A DNA stretch of 64,000 nt, taken from the NCBI GenBank assembly GCA_015501055.1, contig JADNYV010000112.1:1-64000 (forward strand), given 5' to 3'. Shown piece by piece: positions 11,301 to 23,200 of the stretch. The position numbers were made by a program, and so were the translations under genes. The notes under the pieces are model-generated. The model had not been told where the DNA came from. It saw nothing but the letters and a program-made list of their open reading frames with translations, and did not search any database. Numbering within the stretch: the first letter of the stretch is position 1; the number at the start of each line of letters is the position of its first letter. Source of the stretch: Mucidula mucida (lineage: Eukaryota > Basidiomycota > Agaricomycetes > Agaricales > Physalacriaceae).

Positions 11301-12043
11301 TGATCCCAGGGTCTTCGCTCCGGTAACTTGTCAAAGTCTGCCTTGCTGAATACATCGGAGGATTCCTTGATGTAAGGTGCAGCAGCGGATGAAGGCTGTT
11401 GTGATCTCAGCTTTTCACCGCTGTTGCAATAACTGTCCCAGTCCATCCAGAACAAATGCTCTCCCTCTTCCAACTTCTCTTCTGCATCTTCTCCTTCATC
11501 TTCCGGTGAGTCGTACTCGGGTAGATAACCGCAACGGTCTGGGCATCGATCAAAGGTCAATGTGGATTCCGTCCAGTTGATTGTGGGGTTGTGATATCAT
11601 AGCCAATCTAGCCCCAAAAAGATACTTGTTTTGCCAATATTGGTGACGGCCAACTCAATCTTTTCGGCGTGATCTCCGATCTTCATCCGGACCTCCACAA
11701 AACCTTTGATTGCTCCTCCCTCGTTTAGGGTTCCATCCGCATTGTAGACATGAAGCTTGACCGGTAACTCCTTGATTGGGAGTCCGTTCCTTTCAACAAA
11801 TTCTTTATTGACGCAAGAACCCGTTGCTCCACTGTCAAGAAGGGCACTCGTTTCCCATTCAGAGCCTGTGTGTACACTTTCTATGGTTACTTGGAGTTTT
11901 ATGTCCTGCCCCTTTGTTCTCCGGATGTACTTCCTCGACTTTTTCAACTCCGTCACAACTTCCACCGCAGCTTCCTTTGTCAACACTCTGATCGCCATCA
12001 CTTCTCCTCCGTTGCTTCTCTCTCTCTCCGCTCCGGCATCCAT
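8321..12043 (-). pseudogene. Gypsy pol: protease, RT, RNase H, integrase, chromodomain
   Basis: Protease lies at 11597-12043 with active-site DSGATGS, ending at TGA (11597-11599) where relatives have Arg. RT spans about 10750-11560 with the catalytic YLDDILIF. A one-base deletion near 11185 shifts its frame and TGA at 11070-11072 follows. The RT thumb and RNase H are interrupted by TGA (10380-10382) and TAG (10149-10151). Integrase (8640-10148) keeps the HHCC zinc finger (HHDAQLAGHPG and CQKCQ) and its D,D,E core, including YHPQANGQTERLNQEIE. The chromodomain (EVEKVVNSRKYRGGFQY, then HWKGYGTHKQTWEPACNL) is split by a frameshift near 8590. The element could not replicate on its own. Confidence 0.92.
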
Positions 12044-12247
12044 GCTCTCAAAATTCCCACTGCTCTCGGCACATCATCCTCTCTTAGCCGTTGTGCGATC
12101 CACTCGGGCGTATTTGGCTCAAATCTTTCTTTCGCAGGTTTTGGTGGTAAAGTCGTCGATGATATTTTAGATGTTTCAGTACCCGTACTGTAAATAATTC
12201 TGCATCTGACGACCCTTTCCTTGATGACTGCTCCGGCAGGACTGCGT

Positions 12248-13176
12248 CTACTGCGGGAGCTTCGCAAAACCCAACTCTTCGGCCAACTTCTTCTTCTCCT
12301 CGTTGTTCATTTCGGTCCATAAACCCCGAATCGTCTGAGGTCGACCCTTCTTCGGACAGAACCTGCTGACGTGGCCGTGTTTGCCACAGCTGAAGCAGAG
12401 TCCCCTTCGACGTGCATTGTCGATGTCCATCGGCCTGCCGGCTCCTCCATAGGTAACACCGGTGGCATCTTGTCATGTGATCGGCGTCGGAGGTGGGTTC
12501 GTGGGATTAGCTCTCGGTGTAGCTACCTGCGGAGCTTGAGGCCGGGACTGCATGCCGGACCTCTTGCTCGCCGCCCGCCTTCTCCACAGCTGATTGATCT
12601 GTAGGATCTGTGCCTTCCAATCCTTGTACTTCTCTGGCAACCCGTCTCGGCTGCCATAGATCTGGTCGATGATCTTCTCGTTGACATTGGTCTCGAGAAG
12701 TCGTACAACAAATGTGTCATCCTTTGAGTATCCTGCCTGAGTGAGCAGGACCTCGAACTTCTGGAAGAAATCTTGAGCGGTGTCTTGCCCCTGGCGCAAC
12801 CGCTCAATCTGGTCTTGCGCGTCTCGCGCGAGGTTGGAATCCACGAATCGTTCCTTCAAATCTTCCTTGAACTCTGTCCAAGAGACTGTCCATTCCTCTT
12901 CTTCCTCGTCGAAGTTTTGGTCCGAGTAGTTCTGGACCCATGCATCTACGTGATCTCCTCGGATATAGGAGAGAACAACATCGATCCTTTCGGAGTCAGA
13001 TGTGAGGTTGTTCTTCTTGTCACGGATGAATGTGAACATCAATCGCCACCAGCTCTTGTACTTGGACTTGTTCCCGTCATAGTGTAAGGCTTGTTGACAA
13101 GGGATTGGCCTTTGATTTCGACATCGGCATGATAAGCGGGTGTGTGAGGAGCGGTTTCGGGTGCTTCGTTGGACAT
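12248..13176 (-). pseudogene. Gypsy gag with zinc knuckle
   Basis: Start codon at 13176 gives a short leader. A frameshift near 13088 joins it to a retrotransposon gag domain (12473-13042 frame: FTFIRDKKNNL, YIRGDHVDAWVQNY, LRQGQDTAQDFFQKFE). Downstream, in another frame, is a CX2CX4HX4C knuckle, CFSCGKHGHVSRFC (about 12330-12390). Frame changes between 12430 and 12473 separate capsid and knuckle, so the gag reading frame is damaged. Confidence 0.85.
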
Positions 13177-13773
13177 GATGAATCGAGGTGATAGGATCGG
13201 AGAGTGAAAGGGTGAAAGTGGAGATATGGGAGATGCAGATCTTGATGAAACGGGTGAGGGAATAGAGGTTTGGATGAATAAGGAGGAGTGCCTAGATCTG
13301 AGATAGAATCCAGGACTTGGTAGGGTGGGGAATGATGATGTGTATCGTAAGGTAAGTAAAGTAGGTAGGTATCGTAACTGTCTACGCTATTTTACCGACT
13401 ACTGGCTACGTATCTACGGAGCCCAAGAGCTCGTCACAAGTTTGCAATTGCCCAGCCGACATCCCTCTGGTGTGAGGTAAGCCGAAGTTTTCCTGGGAAC
13501 GGGGTTTGACCCGTAAACAGCGCCCACTGAAGTGCAACTGCCAAAAGTTCGTTCTCGTGAGAGCGGCTTCTTCCAGCACCCGAGGCAGTTATCTCTAACT
13601 GTTAGCCGGCGCTACTGGGACCAATACATATGTATGCGGACGTGCGCTGGAATTAGGAATCCGTCAATCTGTAAACAGGGAAAGGGAATGGGGAATGTGC
13701 GATGATCAAACAGCGAAGTGCTGATCGACGATCAGGGATGTGTGGTAGGTGGTAGAAAGTAGTTCTGATCTTC
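13177..13773 (-). other. Gypsy 5' leader
   Basis: About 600 bp between the 5' LTR and the gag start, with no gene. The primer-binding site should lie just inside 13773; I could not match those bases to a specific tRNA. Confidence 0.55.
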
Positions 13774-14302
13774 TGTGAGCGACTGACTAAGCCACGAGAC
13801 TCAACCAGGTACCACAGCAAGAACTGAAAGAGAAAACATTCGCGTTCGTAAGACTAGGCTAGGCCAGGTGTATAAACGAGATCGGAACTAAAGTACAATG
13901 ATACTACACTACTGCTTATATACTAGTAAGTCTGTGTTTGGGACTCCTTGTCCATACGTGTTTCCACTAGGGATGCTCCACGCCCTTGACCCAGTGTTGT
14001 ATGCTACTAGTCCGTGAAACCATTAAATACGAGTGGTAACTGCATGTAAGTAATAATACTGAAACGACCATGTGTGCTACGAGTGTCGGCGGTGTGTATA
14101 CAATAGGGAGTCCATGAGGTATCGGCATGTATGATGTCATCCATGTGTTGGGTGTGTGTCCGACATGAGTACGGCTTCGGTAATGAACAGGAGTATGATC
14201 GGTGACGAAACAGATGATGAAACAGTCCGTTGGTTGATAAGACAAGCCCCCCCAATAAGATATGATAAGATTGAAAATGTGAAAATATGGTGATTCATAA
14301 CA
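13774..14302 (-). repeat. 5' LTR of gypsy element
   Basis: 529 bp partner of 7781-8309; it ends at 14302 and is followed by target duplication CATCG at 14303-14307. Confidence 0.95.
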
Positions 14303-14307
14303 CATCG

Positions 14308-17300
14308 TAGCCCTCCAAACAAACAAGACAACCACCATGTCAGCGTCTCCATTCTATGGCGACAGCGGGGCAACCACCCATATCACCAACGCTCGAGAGG
14401 ACTTCATGAGCCTCCGGCCCATCGCGCCCAAGCCAATCTGGGGCTTCGCAGGTCGTTACGTTGAGGCCAAGTACGAGGGAGACATCCACATACAAATGGG
14501 CAAAGGTATCACACTGGTACTCAAGAACACCCTCTATGTTCCCAAGGCCAATGTTTGCCTACTCTCCATCGGAAAGCTTTGCGACAATGGGTACAAGGTA
14601 TTCTTTGACCACGAGGGGTTCCAGGTCCTGAACTCGAGCAAGACCATCGTCGCGACAGGTATACGCCACAATCGCAAGCTTTACGCTCTCAATGGGATGA
14701 TTACCGCCCAGCTCAAGCATAGCGCTCAACACAACGCTATTGCGAACGCCGCCTCGCTTGAAACATGGCACCGTTGAATGGGACACATCGGCGTCTCAAC
14801 CATCAAGAAGATGGCTACGTGCGGGATGGCGACAGGTATGCCTGTCGACTTCTCCGAGACACCACCCTCATGCTCCTCTTGCATTCTCGGAAAGCAGACA
14901 CGAACCTCTGTGCCAAAGACGAGTACGAACGGGCGAAGTAGAAGGAAGCTGGGGGTCATCTGCGCAGACTTGACTGGAGCACAAGCTGTAGAATCCTCAC
15001 GCCACAATCGTTATTCCCTTACACTTGTCGACAAATATACAGATTACACATGGTCTATCCCTGTGAAAACGAAGAGTCAGGCAGCGTTAGAGGTCAAGAG
15101 ATGGGAACGTGAGCGCGAGCTAGAGAATCCCGGAGTCAAAGTCGGGATATATCGAATTGACGGAGGCGAGCTAGACAGCGACACATTCAAGAAGCACCTC
15201 GCCGAGCACGGTACAAAACTCCAAACCACAGCACCATACACATTCGCGCAGAATGGCATAGTGGAACGTCGCCATCTCACACTTTTTCAACTCGCTCGAA
15301 GCATGCGCAATGCATGTGGCGCCCCAGCAAATCTGTGGGACTACTTCGTGGAGACCGCCACATACATTGCGACCTTACGACCAACAACGTATCAGAACCG
15401 CAAAACGCCTTACGAAGCATACAACGAATCGAAACCGGATCTGTCGCACCTACGGGAGATAGGATGTCGCGCTTTCGTTCTAATACAGAACAAACACAAT
15501 CCAAAGGTTTACGACCGTTCAATCGAATGCAAGCTCATAGGCTACGCAACCAACTCAAAGGCGCACAAGGTCATCACCTCATACCACGTCGAATTCATCG
15601 AAACCCACCAATCGCAACCACGACCCCTTCAACCAGGCAGAATAGTAAATGAAGAAACAGAAGAAAAGGAAAGTAGTGTACCTAACATAGACATAGACTC
15701 AGACACCGAAGACGAGGAGGACCAAGTAGACGACCAACAAGGGGAAGACGGCGAGGCAGACCTCGATCCCGACCCAGAGGTCAATAGACCAAGACAAAGC
15801 AGTAGAGTACCAGGAAAAGGGAACGAGGAGAAGATTAGAGAAGAGGTAACAAAGTCGGCGGCAATCACAGAGCGGAGAATAGCAGAACGAAGGGCGCGGA
15901 AGCTGATGAAACAGGCCGAGCAACGAGGAATACCGAATGAGAATGACGCTCACTCACTGGTGGACAACATAATACTCGCCAGCTTGCACGACGACAATCA
16001 AATCAATCTTGAATGTCCAAGCGACCCAAAGTCCACAGACGAAGCTTTGGCAAGCAACCAGAGCGGCGAATGGAGATCCGCAATTGAGGAGGAGCTTTCT
16101 TCAATCAAATCAATGGAGGTATACGAGCTCGTACCGAGATCAAAGGTGCCCAGCGGTAGGAAGGTCATGCAAGGGAAGTTTGTTTTCAGAACGAAGCGGG
16201 GACCGAGCGGCGAGATCACCAGATACAAGGCGCGATACGTACTTCGAGGATTCGAGATGATTTTCGGGAAGGACTACACCAAAACCACATTGCCCACCGC
16301 TCGCATGGAATCCTTCCGCGTACTACTCCACCTCGCAGCTGCTCTAGACTATGAGTTAACACAACTCGACGTCAAAACCGCGTACCTGTACAGAGAAATC
16401 GACGAGACCACCTGGATGGAACAACCTAAAGGTTTCGAGGAGAAAGGAAAGGGAGATTGGGTATGGGAGCTGAAGAAAGGGCTCTACGGTATGAAGCAGG
16501 GTGGGCGCCTGTGGAACAGGACAATGGATGGGTTCATGAAGGAACTGGGATTCACTCAACTTAGCGTGGAGCACTGCATCTATTACCGCAGACGCAACCT
16601 GGGAACAATCTTCGCCGCCGTACACGTCGACGATTTCACGGTAGCCGCCAGTAGCATTGAGGAGGAGTCGAGATTCGAGTCGGAACTGCAACAGCAATGG
16701 CAGATATTGCGAGAGCCAGCCAGTTTTGTAGTCGGGATAGGCATCAGACGCGATCGCGAGCAGAAGGCCGTATACATTTTGCAGAAGGCTCTCATCGATA
16801 AGATTCTCACCGAATTCCACCTCAACGGCGCTAATCCAACACAAACACCACTCCCAGCAGGAGCCAGACTCACTAAACAGGACCTCCCACAATCAGAGGA
16901 GGAGGGACAAAAGGCCGCCAAGCAGCCATACCGGCAGCTTGTGGGAGTCCTGATGTACCTCGCCGTATCTATGCGCCCCGACATTATGCACGCCGTCAGC
17001 ACGCTCAGTCGTTTCAATAACGGACACGGGAAACACACTGGAAAGCGGCACAGCACGTTGTCGCGTACCTCAAAGGAACTCGAGACCTAGAGTTAGAATT
17101 GGGCGGACAGAGGATCGCAAAACTCACCGGCTACACAGACTCCGACTACGCAAACTGCCCCGATACTCGACGATCGGTATCCGGATATTGCTTCTCTCTT
17201 GGATCAGGACTAGTATCCTGGATGTCAAAGAAGCAAGCCACTACGGCAACGTCGTCCACAGAAGCGGAATACATGGCAGCGTGTCCGGCCACGAAGGAAG

Positions 17301-17596
17301 CAGTATGGATGCGAAATCTTCTATCGGGGCTAGAGCACGAGCAACCAAAAGCCACACTCGTCTTCATCGACAATTGGGGAGCAAGAATCCTCACCGAAGA
17401 TCCATCTTTTCACCAACGCGCCAAACATATCGAGACGCAGCACCACTATAGTCGCGAATGCGCAGAACGTGGACTTGTCAAATTTGTCGATGTACCGAGC
17501 AAAGACAATCTGGCGGATGCTTTCACCAAAGCGCTCCCAACATCGCAGTTCCGCATTCTACGAGGATGGATGGGATTAAAGGAATCTCCGAATTGA
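14308..17596 (+). pseudogene. Copia pol: protease, integrase, RT, RNase H
   Basis: Protease begins near 14337 with FYGDSGATTHIT. The GAG-pre-integrase motif WHR-stop-MGH holds a TGA at 14775-14777 where the family has WHRRMGH. Integrase follows (HxxC-type SCILGK, then DLTGAQAVESSRHNRYSLTL and the D,D,E core ending NGIVERRH). Then comes a Glu/Asp-rich linker, RT (KFVFRTKRGPSGEITRYKAR, TQLDVKTAYL, VHVDDFTVAA) and RNase H (GYTDSDYANCPDTRRSVSGY, SSTEAEYMA). A two-base insertion within GGGAAACACACTGG near 17037 shifts frame before RNase H. The stop at 17594-17596 precedes the polypurine tract. Confidence 0.92.
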
Positions 17597-17603
17597 GGAG
17601 GAG
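17594..17603 (+). other. Copia polypurine tract
   Basis: TGAGGAGGAG immediately precedes the 3' LTR, in the standard position for plus-strand priming. Confidence 0.7.
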
Positions 17604-17864
17604 TGTTGGAATCGACGCAATACGGAGATTACGGATAGATCAGGATCGGCAGGGTCGAGCGCGTGGCGCGCCGTAGGCGCGCAATCTCTTTCATCTGGCT
17701 TTCCTCAGTACCGCTACGATACAGTGTACTGAGGTAAGCCACTCATTAGTATGACGGGACGATTAACTTATATATCACCTAGACGTACTTATACACGGTC
17801 TAGGTACAGTACCGCTATGATACAGTGTACTGAGACGTACTTATACACGGTCTAGTTTCCAACA
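17604..17864 (+). repeat. 3' LTR of copia element
   Basis: 261 bp, four transitions away from the 5' LTR, three of which fall in CpG/TpG-CpA contexts. It is followed by the TATTT target duplication. Confidence 0.95.
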
Positions 17865-19659
17865 TATTTATCTCTTCTGCGTATCTTCTACGTGATATCT
17901 GTCTGGTTTCGACATTCTTTCTACTCGCGACTCGGATCGAGCCGTTCGTGGCGCGCATTACCGTCACCTTGGAATTGGGCTCATATCGACCTGTCCTCGT
18001 ACGTTTGACGCTATGGTCGGTTTAGTAGGTCCATTCGCCATTGAATACTGCGATTAGTACTACCTGATTCCTGTCCTAGTTGGTGGTTCCAAGGCCTCGC
18101 GTTCACCGGCCTCTGGGTCATCGGTCATGAGGTATATATCTCCCTCCTGCTAGCCCACTGAATCTGAACACCATACAGTGCGGGCACGGCGCGTTTTCAT
18201 CGAACAAGTACATTTGCGACATACTAGGATCCGTAAGCGAACTTCCGCCCTGCCTTATTTCCCACAACGTGAACCGCTTCCATAGCTGTTGCACACGGCT
18301 CTTCTCACTCCATACTGGAGTTGGAAGTACGTTCATCGCCGCCACCACTCTAACCATGCGTCGCTCGAGCATGACGAAGTCTATATTCCTCGTACGCGAT
18401 CCGAGCTTGGATTGCCACAACCCAGGCACGACGACGGCCACTTTGAGGAGTACTTCGGCGATACGCCAATCTATACAATGTTCATGCTCGTCCGTCAGCA
18501 AGTCCTCGCGTTTCCGGCTTATCTCTGTAAGTTCAATATAGCATTCTCAAGATGGTGCATCGTCTTACTGTGTACCATAGGGTTTAACGTTTCTGGACAG
18601 AAGTCCTATCCGCGATGGTCCAACCATTTCAACCGTACGTATCATATCTTTCTAAATATTGTCCGCTGAACTGTATTTATTGACAGCCCACAGCGTTATG
18701 TTCTCGGACGACCAGAGATTAGGCGTCATCCTTTCCGACATGGCCATGATCAGCATGACATTGCTCATTTCTCATTTTTGTACAACGTTTGGTTGGTTGC
18801 AAGTCCTGAAATTCTACGGTATTCCATGGCTCGCAGTGAACCACTGGTTTGTGATGATCACCTACCTCCATCACTCCGATCCCATTCTCCCTCATTACCG
18901 CAAAGGCGTCTGGAACTTTCAGCGAGGTGCAGCTGCAACGATTGATCGCGACTTTTTGGGCTGGCAAGGAAGATTCTTCTTACACGATGGTCTGTGCCCC
19001 TCATATCCCTTGGAAGAAATCATCTAAGGATTTTGGATTGCATGTAGTCGCACACTTCCACGTTGTTCATCATTTCTTCCCGAAAATGCCATGGTACCAC
19101 GGTGAGGCAGCGACAGGTTACCTTCGTCACGTTTTGGGTCCCCATTACCACCGCTCTTCCTTGCCGGTGTTCAAGGTACTCTGGCACAACTACACAGTCT
19201 GCCAGTTCATTGACGACGAAGGTAAGTATTCTATTCGCACCCCAGCATGGGAAGACTCATTGTTCAACTAGACGACGTTGTCTTCTATCGAGACCGCCTG
19301 GGCAAGCTAGCAAAGCCTTTAGCCAGTTGAGTATGACTTGAAGTTTCGAGACATATTCTTTCGTACCGTAGGAACTGGTGAATTAGTGTCTTGAATGAAA
19401 GGCGTTTATACAGTGTGAGACGAGGAAGTCATACAGTATTGAGAGCGAACGAAAACGATTGCAATTTATTGTACATCGTCGAGTAAAACAGATGAACGCA
19501 TCGTTCCATCAGACGCCGGAAAGTCGGACAGAAGTCAGTATGTGCGAGGGGATATACCGAACTCTCTAAAGCAGACATATACATCCTTCAAGAGGATGTC
19601 GTCCTTATCAACTCTGGGCTGTCTTATACTCTGTAGCCAGACGAAGGATCACGAACGAC

Positions 19660-19985
19660 ACAACGGTCCACTCCAGGATTTGGCGCCATTCTGGGCATTA
19701 CCTGAAGAGGAAGTCAGAAGGCAGTCTATTCTGGTGCGTATCTACAGACATCTCAATCTTCCTAAAAACGCGTTCGAAAGGTCGGCACCCTTCCTCAATC
19801 GACTTTGTCAGGATACGCGACGGCAAGGTGTCTGTAGTTGCCGATGAAAGTGGCTTTGCAGACGCAGAGGTCAGCGCGCCGCGCACCCAGGACCAAAAGA
19901 TTCCTACAAATTCTTCCGGACATGGCTTTGCTCGTTAAAGCCAAAGCTGAAGGACGAGTCGTCGTTATTGCCGACCATTACGTGC
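19660..19985 (+). pseudogene. Fragment of a GT90 (CAP10-like) glycosyltransferase gene
   Basis: A ~320 bp stretch reads LAPFWALPEEEVRRQSI, then KVSVVADESGFADAEVSA and LPDMALLVKAKAEGRVVV in alternating frames. It parallels 47070-47380 of the intact GT90 gene in this window (LEPFWALSGEEVRRRSI, KVSVVNVEKGFEDSEVSA, LPDMDLPINAKAEGRVVV). Neither the N-terminal membrane anchor nor the catalytic C-terminal half is present. It sits immediately downstream of desaturase B and is best read as a relic of a duplicated GT90 gene. Confidence 0.65.
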
Positions 19986-20028
19986 TTGTTTTCCGTGGCC
20001 TCCCTGGTGACGTAGGTCGTTCCTCAAC

Positions 20029-20125
20029 AGCGACAACGGCGGCCACGACGTCGAGCAGAGCTGATGGCTGAAATGAAGCACGAGACATTTTTCGTTTACG
20101 AGGGAACATACGCTAAATATAGACT
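20029..20125 (+). repeat. Dispersed inverted repeat shared with 46375-46483
   Basis: The stretch GGCGGCCACGAC...AGAGCTGATGGCTGAAATG...GGGAACATACGCTAAA reappears on the opposite strand at 46375-46483, upstream of the intact GT90 gene. Both copies therefore lie beside GT90 sequence. It may be the end of an unclassified mobile element or duplicated flanking DNA. Confidence 0.55.
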
Positions 20126-20268
20126 GTCTAAGTACGCGTGTCTCTTATCTTCCTGATTAATGGGCCAAAGAAAAAGAAGTACACCGTAGACGATGGTCGA
20201 TTGATGACTATGCATGTGTACCAAACGCTACCAGCATCATCCTCTATAGAAATTCCCGTCATTCTACA

Positions 20269-23200
20269 CTACTCTCGCACTGATTCCCACCACTCTATCC
20301 ACTTGGGTACATCCCCAGTGAGGTCCGACTCGCAGGCGCGCAAGCTTTCAGAATTTGCCAAAGCAAGGCTGCAATCGAACCGCGCCATTCCGAAAGCATC
20401 CTGAGCGGAGGGTTCGAAATCCCGCTCATAAAATCCGAGAAGATGGCTAGCCGGAACTTGGACGGGGCATGCAGCCAGCCCAGTGAGCCATATGCCGTAA
20501 TTCACCAAGGAAACGTTTAAGATCCTCGCAATCGCTTGTGCAAGCGAGGTCCATGGTAGTGGGCGCGGCTGTACTAGGTGAAGAAAACGTAGTCCGACGT
20601 TTGGTTGCGAGACTCGGTATTCGTTAACAGCCTTCCCTGCGTCATTCAGTCGCAGGAGGGTAATATCCTTTTTAATGTCAAACAGGAAGAGACACATTCA
20701 TAGTTGGGATTCCTGACCTTCGCGACATCGGGAATGTTGCCCAAGACCGTGGCGCTGCGAATCATAGCAGGGATCCATTCCCATGCATTCCAACATCCAT
20801 TGACACCTCCACACAGCTGTCCAACGCAAACTACATCCACCACTAGCCCCAAGGAAGACGCCTTCTCGAACAGATTTTCGGCAACCCATTTGCTTTCTGA
20901 ATAGCCTGTGCCTATGGCTTCGACAATATTCGCCGACCTCTCTGGTATAGGCTGTTGGGAGAAACTGTCTAATGAAACTTGTGAGATGGCTTGAAGACAA
21001 AAATGGAAATCCTTACTCTGCAATACGGAGACCGAGCTAATGTAGGTCAGCTTCGGTCTAACGGGCGACGTAAGGGCAAGACTGATGACATTCCGCGCGC
21101 CTTTGATAGAGCTCTTGAACGACAACAAGCTATGCCGAAAGTTAACCGGCCAGGCTGACACGCTTTAAAAAGACGCAACACATAGTCGACCTGAAATATG
21201 CGCACCATTGTGTATGATGTGCGTAACAATTTTGTTGATCTGTATCATATTCAGATAGGTCATCACAGAGACTATGCGATACTCACAACGGAATATACTT
21301 CTTGCGATAGACCCAACTGCTCAGAGGCAAGAGTTCCTTCAAGAAACCGAACTTTGCCTGAATCAAGAAGCAAAGGGTCGAGACCACGAGACTCGAAAGC
21401 ACGTCGTTGACGTTCGTTCAATTCCTGTTCTCCGGAAGAGTAACGGTTGAGAGCGTAAATCGTTCTGACAGTGGCATCTTTGATCAGTTCAGAGAGGATG
21501 TATGATCCCAGTGCGCCCGTAGTCCCGGTGATCAGGACGACGTGCTCCTCTGGATCAGCGCGAACGATATCGACAATCCGCTCCGATGGCGAACACAGAG
21601 AAAGAAGCTCAGCTTCTAGGAGAGCGCGCATCAAGCAGAGCCTTTCGTCCCTGAAAGTTCCTCTACTGAGGCCGGTTATGTGGCCTATGAAAGCATTTGC
21701 TAATCCCGTGGTGGAGGGATGTGAATAAACAAAGTCACGATCGAGTGTTATGGCGTCGTTGCCCAGAGATTTCCACAATGACTCAGATAACGTATTAAGG
21801 ATCCAGCTCGCTTGCAAGCTAAGGGTAGCTCAGCCAACTAATCAGTGTCCTGAGAAACATCGTCACCTGTCACATCCATGCTCGAATATATCAACGTCGT
21901 CAGGCAGAGCCTTGTCCATGATGGAAAGAATCAGCGAACGAATGAAGGTAAGTGTTGATTCCTCGGTCCATTCAGGTGGTGGTACTATATGTGCGCGCGC
22001 CAGGTAGACAGCTTCGATTTCTTCTTCGTAGTCGGCGATTACTGCTGATCGACGAGCAGTATTCTTGGCGGTATAAGTGAAAGGCTTCGATGGCGACGCC
22101 ACTATAATCATCTGTCGATGGAGAACGGTGTCTCTTCAGCGTGTATAGATCCGAGATTAGGATGCGAGCGGACCTCTTTGAATATCCTGGAATGTTGAGG
22201 CGCGTAATCATTCATTCGCTGTACCGTCGGCCTTGCAATGAATTGGATGAGATGCGTGAATAGGCAGAAGGAAAGAGCACACCAAATCCTTGTTCGGAAC
22301 TCTTCCAATGCGGCACTATCGTTGGAGTCGATCGACAAAGTTGGGATAGGATCAACAAGCACGCCTGTCAGACTTGTCAGCATGAGGCCCGAGACTAGGC
22401 GCTGTGGTAGATGTCACCTGCTTGAGGCTTGCCGCGCCCGAAGACGACACAACTCAACACGTTGCGATCCTGGTTCAAAATGCTCTCTACGCCAAGTTGA
22501 GAACCAAGCAGAGGGGCGAGATAGAGAAACACAAACCTAGAGGACCCGCATTTGTCTGCGAAGAACTCATTATTAGGTGACATGTATGCAGCAAGCCTTT
22601 ACCTTTTCACCAGTGCTATGCATTATCTAGTCATCGCGACGACCAAAAACGCGCCAAAAACCGTGTCGAGTGGGATGCGGCTGCAAGAGATCGGACGTTG
22701 CGTGTGCATCGACATTGTCCACCCTCGTATTGACGACGACAGGCGAAACTAAAGTACCGGCCTAATTTCGCGTTGAATAAAATTTCGTCAAAAAAAGTGA
22801 TAGCACCTTTAAGACAAGTTCAAACGCATCATCGTGCCCTTGAGCAATGAAATGAGGAGAAATGTAGGCTGCCAGCCTGAAATACTCGAATTCCGGGCAA
22901 GCCTCTGGCATGAAGACACTGATGGCACCAATTTCGGTCCTGCGGGCGATTCTCAGCAACACAAAGACGAATGTCAGTAATAGACTCACGATCCATACAA
23001 AGGAATTATTTTGACGCCTTGTGAACGCAGATACTGCCCGATCTCGTAGTTGAAGCCACCTCCACCGCAGATCTTCTCTCTGTCGTGAACACAAGGAGCG
23101 GGTTAAGACAAACTGGAGACACTGACCACTCCTGCGCATGAAGAGAGCCACCGCACTTTCTCGGCATCTTTAGACCAGGCCTACGAGCATTCAGGATAGC

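Larger units (their letters stand above)
7781..14302 (-). mobile_element. Ty3/gypsy chromodomain retrotransposon nested in the copia element
   Basis: Two 529 bp LTRs (7781-8309 and 13774-14302) with TG/CA ends are flanked by the 5 bp duplication CATCG (7776-7780, 14303-14307), which is a perfect copy of the copia frame at that point. Coding is on the minus strand, so the right LTR is the 5' LTR. The LTRs differ at about four of 529 positions, fewer per base than the copia LTRs, in line with later insertion. The order protease, RT, RNase H, integrase, chromodomain places it in the chromoviruses. Several stops and frameshifts make this copy defective. Confidence 0.95.
6259..17864 (+). mobile_element. 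Ty1/copia LTR retrotransposon inserted in desaturase B
   Basis: Two 261 bp LTRs (6259-6519, 17604-17864) start TG and end CA, flanked by the 5 bp target duplication TATTT (6254-6258, 17865-17869). The order protease, integrase, reverse transcriptase, RNase H defines copia. The element without its gypsy guest is about 5.1 kb. The LTRs differ at about four positions, all transitions, implying fairly recent insertion. Coding frames carry three TGA stops and one frameshift, so this copy is not autonomous. Confidence 0.95.
6098..19330 (+). pseudogene. Delta12-type fatty-acid desaturase (copy B), split by nested retrotransposons
   Basis: Exon 1 begins at 6098; exon 2 encodes LPSTLKDVKEKIPPQFFDRN and is cut at 6258 by the copia element. 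The frame resumes exactly at 17870 (ISSAYLLRDICLVSTFFLLA) once the element and one TATTT repeat are discounted. Downstream exons hold WFQGLAFTGLWVIGHE-CGHGAF (box 1 HECGH), WKYVHRRHH (box 2 HRRHH), then FNVSGQKSYPRWSNHFN, IDRDFLGWQGRFFLHD and HVVHHFFPKMPWYHG (box 3). The last exon ends in DDVVFYRDRLGKLAKPLAS at 19330. All three histidine boxes are canonical, so the gene appears to have been functional until insertion. It is unlikely to give full-length product unless the 11.6 kb insert is removed from the RNA. Confidence 0.88.
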
